A stretch of 64,000 nucleotides of DNA from Anastatus disparis. Its lineage: Eukaryota > Arthropoda > Insecta > Hymenoptera > Eupelmidae. Under the pieces are notes generated by a model. It worked only from the letters and a program-made list of their open reading frames with translations. It did no database searches and was not told the DNA's origin. The DNA is taken from NCBI GenBank assembly GCA_017163975.1, contig JAFFSR010000004.1:8990001-9054000 (forward strand), given 5' to 3'. Made by a program: the position numbers and the translations under genes. Of the stretch, positions 61,218-64,000 are shown piece after piece; position 1 is the stretch's first letter, and each line of letters starts with the position of its first letter.

Positions 61218-64000
61218 CTAAACAACATAAACAAATAATCATAATTAAATAACAAAGCAATTAATATTTAATATTAATTAATATATAATATTATAATATT
61301 TTAAAAGGAAATATAGAAAGTTTAAAGCTTTATGAATAATAATACCTAATACTTGTTAAATTTAAGTGACATAAGTCATATATTACATATATATGTGGAG
61401 TCTACAAATAATCGGTAATTACAAAGCAGACGCCGTTTTCTACACTTCAAAACATTTATGGTATCTTAAATAAAAAAAAGAAACAAAGAACATAAAAGGT
61501 GTTGAGTTTAACAACACTACAAGTTAAAAAAAAAAAATAAAGTTAGCTAATAGGTAAATCGATTCGAGATCGTGTATTAATAGAGAGGAAAATCGGGTTT
61601 ATAATCAGGTTATGATACCATGATTTTCATAGCTATGTATTTCCGTTTTGTTTAAATGGATTTTCGATTGTTACTTTCTAGTACAAACTTGTTCGATTAA
61701 TGCTAAACGTTCATTGATTTTAAAATATCTGGTGTTTGAGAATTGTTTGCAATTATAATTTAACACGGGCAGAATTATGGTTTTATATTTTGAGGTTATG
61801 TGAAAGTTAGAATCTTTATATGGAACATGGAATTTAATTTGCTAACAACGCAAAAAGAATATGAGATTACTAAAATCAAAATTAAAAACAAATTTATATT
61901 TTTTAATTTTGGCAAAATAAATTTCGATATTTTGTTATATATTTCTAGTTATTATTTCCTAAATCAAGTATTGGAAAGGAATAGAAATTAAACAGCTTCT
62001 AGAAGTCAAGAAAATAAAAATTAAAAAAGAACAGAGAAAACTTAAATCATATAACAATAAAAATTAAAACGCACTAATCAAACCAGACTAATAAATATTA
62101 ATTGAACTGAAACAAAATCATTCAAATACACATTCGCATCCTTGTGGTTATAATATCTTCATAAACTAACTTATTACACACAAGCAAAGAATCATAAGAT
62201 ATTAATGATTTTGCCATTAATTTTTACGATCCCAATATAAAAGTAGAAAATAGCCTTTTTTGTAATTAATAATACCAAGTTTACAAGATGATAATTAAAA
62301 TAACTCTAATAGAAAACGAGCGTATACGCAAGTTTTCTACAATGTTATTGTTACATGCAGAATCGTTTAATATTATTTTGTTTAATTCCATTTCGAAGTT
62401 TATTATACTTTTTTTCTTTAATTTTTATTGATGGACTTATTGTTAACTTTCTTTTGATGTTCAGTTGAGTTTATTAAATTTTATTATTCGAGAGTTTATT
62501 CATTGTTTGATGGTTATTGTGTACTTAAGAACTCAGTGAGTACTAAACAAAACTACGTTTTATTAAAAAATTTTTTTAAAAAGAATTCGATTTCTTTTGA
62601 ACATACTTTTACGAATTATTCAATAGTTTTTATTTCCTCGTGACCTAATTTCTAATAACAATCTATCCTAAAGATACAGGAAATGTATAGATTTATTCTT
62701 ATCGCCAGGATCTCTGATAATCATCAAATCAAGTTCTTCGATCAACACAACCTTAAAAAAAGAAAATCTCTCCGTTTAAAAATAAAGGATTTTGAATTAA
62801 AAAAAAAATTCCTATACTAATCTTTATTAATTTTTCACGGTACTGAAATCTCAATTTTATAACAAGCTTTAGGACAGTATCTTAAAGAAAAAAATAAGTA
62901 TATCGATTGTAAGTGCATAGAAAGTGAATGTTAATATCCAAAGCCGACTCTAGTTTTCTTCCGGCATACGCAAATCGAAGTAAAAAAAAAAGAAAGCGTA
63001 TACAAGACTTTAGATAAAAGAGAAAGAGAGGGAGAGAAAGAAAGAAGAAAAGCGAATGCGCTCATAGCGAAGAAAGCTAGGTTATTCAGTGTTATGGTTT
63101 TATATGAGATGCATTTTCCGCTCTCTTTAGTTTTGCTTTTCTATTTTTTTGCTTTAAGCTTCAGGATAATTTTTTCTTTTTGTTTAAGAAATTTCATTTC
63201 ATTTAAATTAGATTTTTAACGTTATAGTTTTAGACGTTGATCTTGTGAATGATTTTTTTTAATAGATTTTTTATTAAAATATAAAAATTAATTCGCTGTC
63301 AAGAGCTGATTTTTTAAAATCCTTTTAAGGAAACTTTTAATTTTCTTTTGTATTTTAAAGTTACTTTATGACATTAAATGATGATTGTGAACGTGGAAAG
63401 CTAATATATTTTGAATTAAAAATATTTACATTTATAATATAAGAGTGGTGTACATACATACTTATATGAATTAAATTGTTGTCCCAGTTTTAAAATTAAT
63501 CATTATAATCCTACCTTTTGATCTATTTCATGATTGAAAAACACCATAAAATTTGATTAAACAGATAATCTTTAGTTTACTTATTCAATTTTATATTCTT
63601 TTACACAACAAGTGAACAATTTTACTTAATTAATCTCTTTTTTATACAAAGTACGAATATTCTTAACCCGCCTATGCGTCCTAAATCCATTTAATGTCTC
63701 GATTATAGTAAACATAACATATAATACATAATAATTTCTATTGTAATCCTACTACAAGTAGTTTTTTTAATCTATAAACGTTACTTATCTATATATATAT
63801 ATGAAAATATCTTAAGAATTTAAAAAGTTACCATGGCGCAACAAACAAGGCAAATGCAGACCATGACTATGTTTTACTTTTTCATTTTTTTTTCTGCATG
63901 TGACGTCATAATTGCATAGCTCTTGAGCGTCTCTTTCTCTTTCTCTTTCTTATGCGTTTTCTTATGGATTTTTTTAAAACAGTTTAAAATTTTATTTAAA
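61218..64000. other. AT-rich sequence, probably 5' intron of the expansion-like gene
   Basis: No exon I can support. Minus-strand short open frames exist (for example near 62695-62760) without a donor. A purine-rich stretch at 62960-63070 resembles no known feature. Confidence 0.4.

Noticed and set aside
62690..62765. Minus-strand open segment that looks exon-like (VLIEELDLMIIRDPGD)
   Set aside because: There is an AG upstream but no GT donor in range, and no match to the expansion N-terminus that I can support.

Overview
This is a eukaryotic window, strongly AT-rich, with intron-containing genes. It almost certainly comes from an insect: the shaggy/GSK-3, STT3A, LRRC58 and MH2-domain proteins read as insect orthologues, the U5 snRNA is intact, and the mobile elements are of insect types. 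A hymenopteran, perhaps a parasitoid wasp, is my guess from protein style and composition; the sequence does not prove it.

Layout. A 162-bp Harbinger-like MITE lies at 450-611. The GSK-3 kinase shaggy (+) follows at 1295-9452 in six coding exons, with its 5' end outside the window; a possible 57-nt in-frame cassette exon sits in its last intron. From about 10.0 to 19.6 kb I see no gene, only purine-rich, AT-rich DNA that may be a long 3' UTR. LRRC58 (-) at 20335-24532 is convergent with shaggy, and its first intron carries a U5 snRNA gene on the opposite strand. From 24.6 to 41 kb the DNA is repeat-dominated. A 7.9-kb copia-type LTR retrotransposon (27932-35810) has apparently identical LTRs, a 5-bp TSD and a badly decayed interior, and holds a nested Tigger/pogo-like MITE. 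A short piggyBac-like MITE is at 38215-38319. STT3A (+), the oligosaccharyltransferase catalytic subunit, is complete at 41759-46313 in ten coding exons (705 aa). Convergent with it is an atypical MH2-domain gene, probably an orthologue of Drosophila expansion (-), at 47701-61217; eight exons are visible, including a 24-nt microexon, and its 5' end lies beyond the right side.

The most striking unlisted structure is a tRNA-derived SINE family of about 185 bp. Nine full or partial copies lie between 26.0 and 50.5 kb, concentrated around STT3A and expansion. Several have clear target-site duplications, and eight of nine lie on the minus strand. Several MITE families (TTA, TTAA and TA target sites) complete the mobile content.

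The four genes are unrelated housekeeping or developmental genes: kinase signalling, a leucine-rich-repeat protein, N-glycosylation and an MH2 scaffold. No shared pathway is implied. No CRISPR array, bacterial operon or intact virus is present. All calls are by eye; exon joins were chosen from GT/AG sites, reading phase and family similarity.
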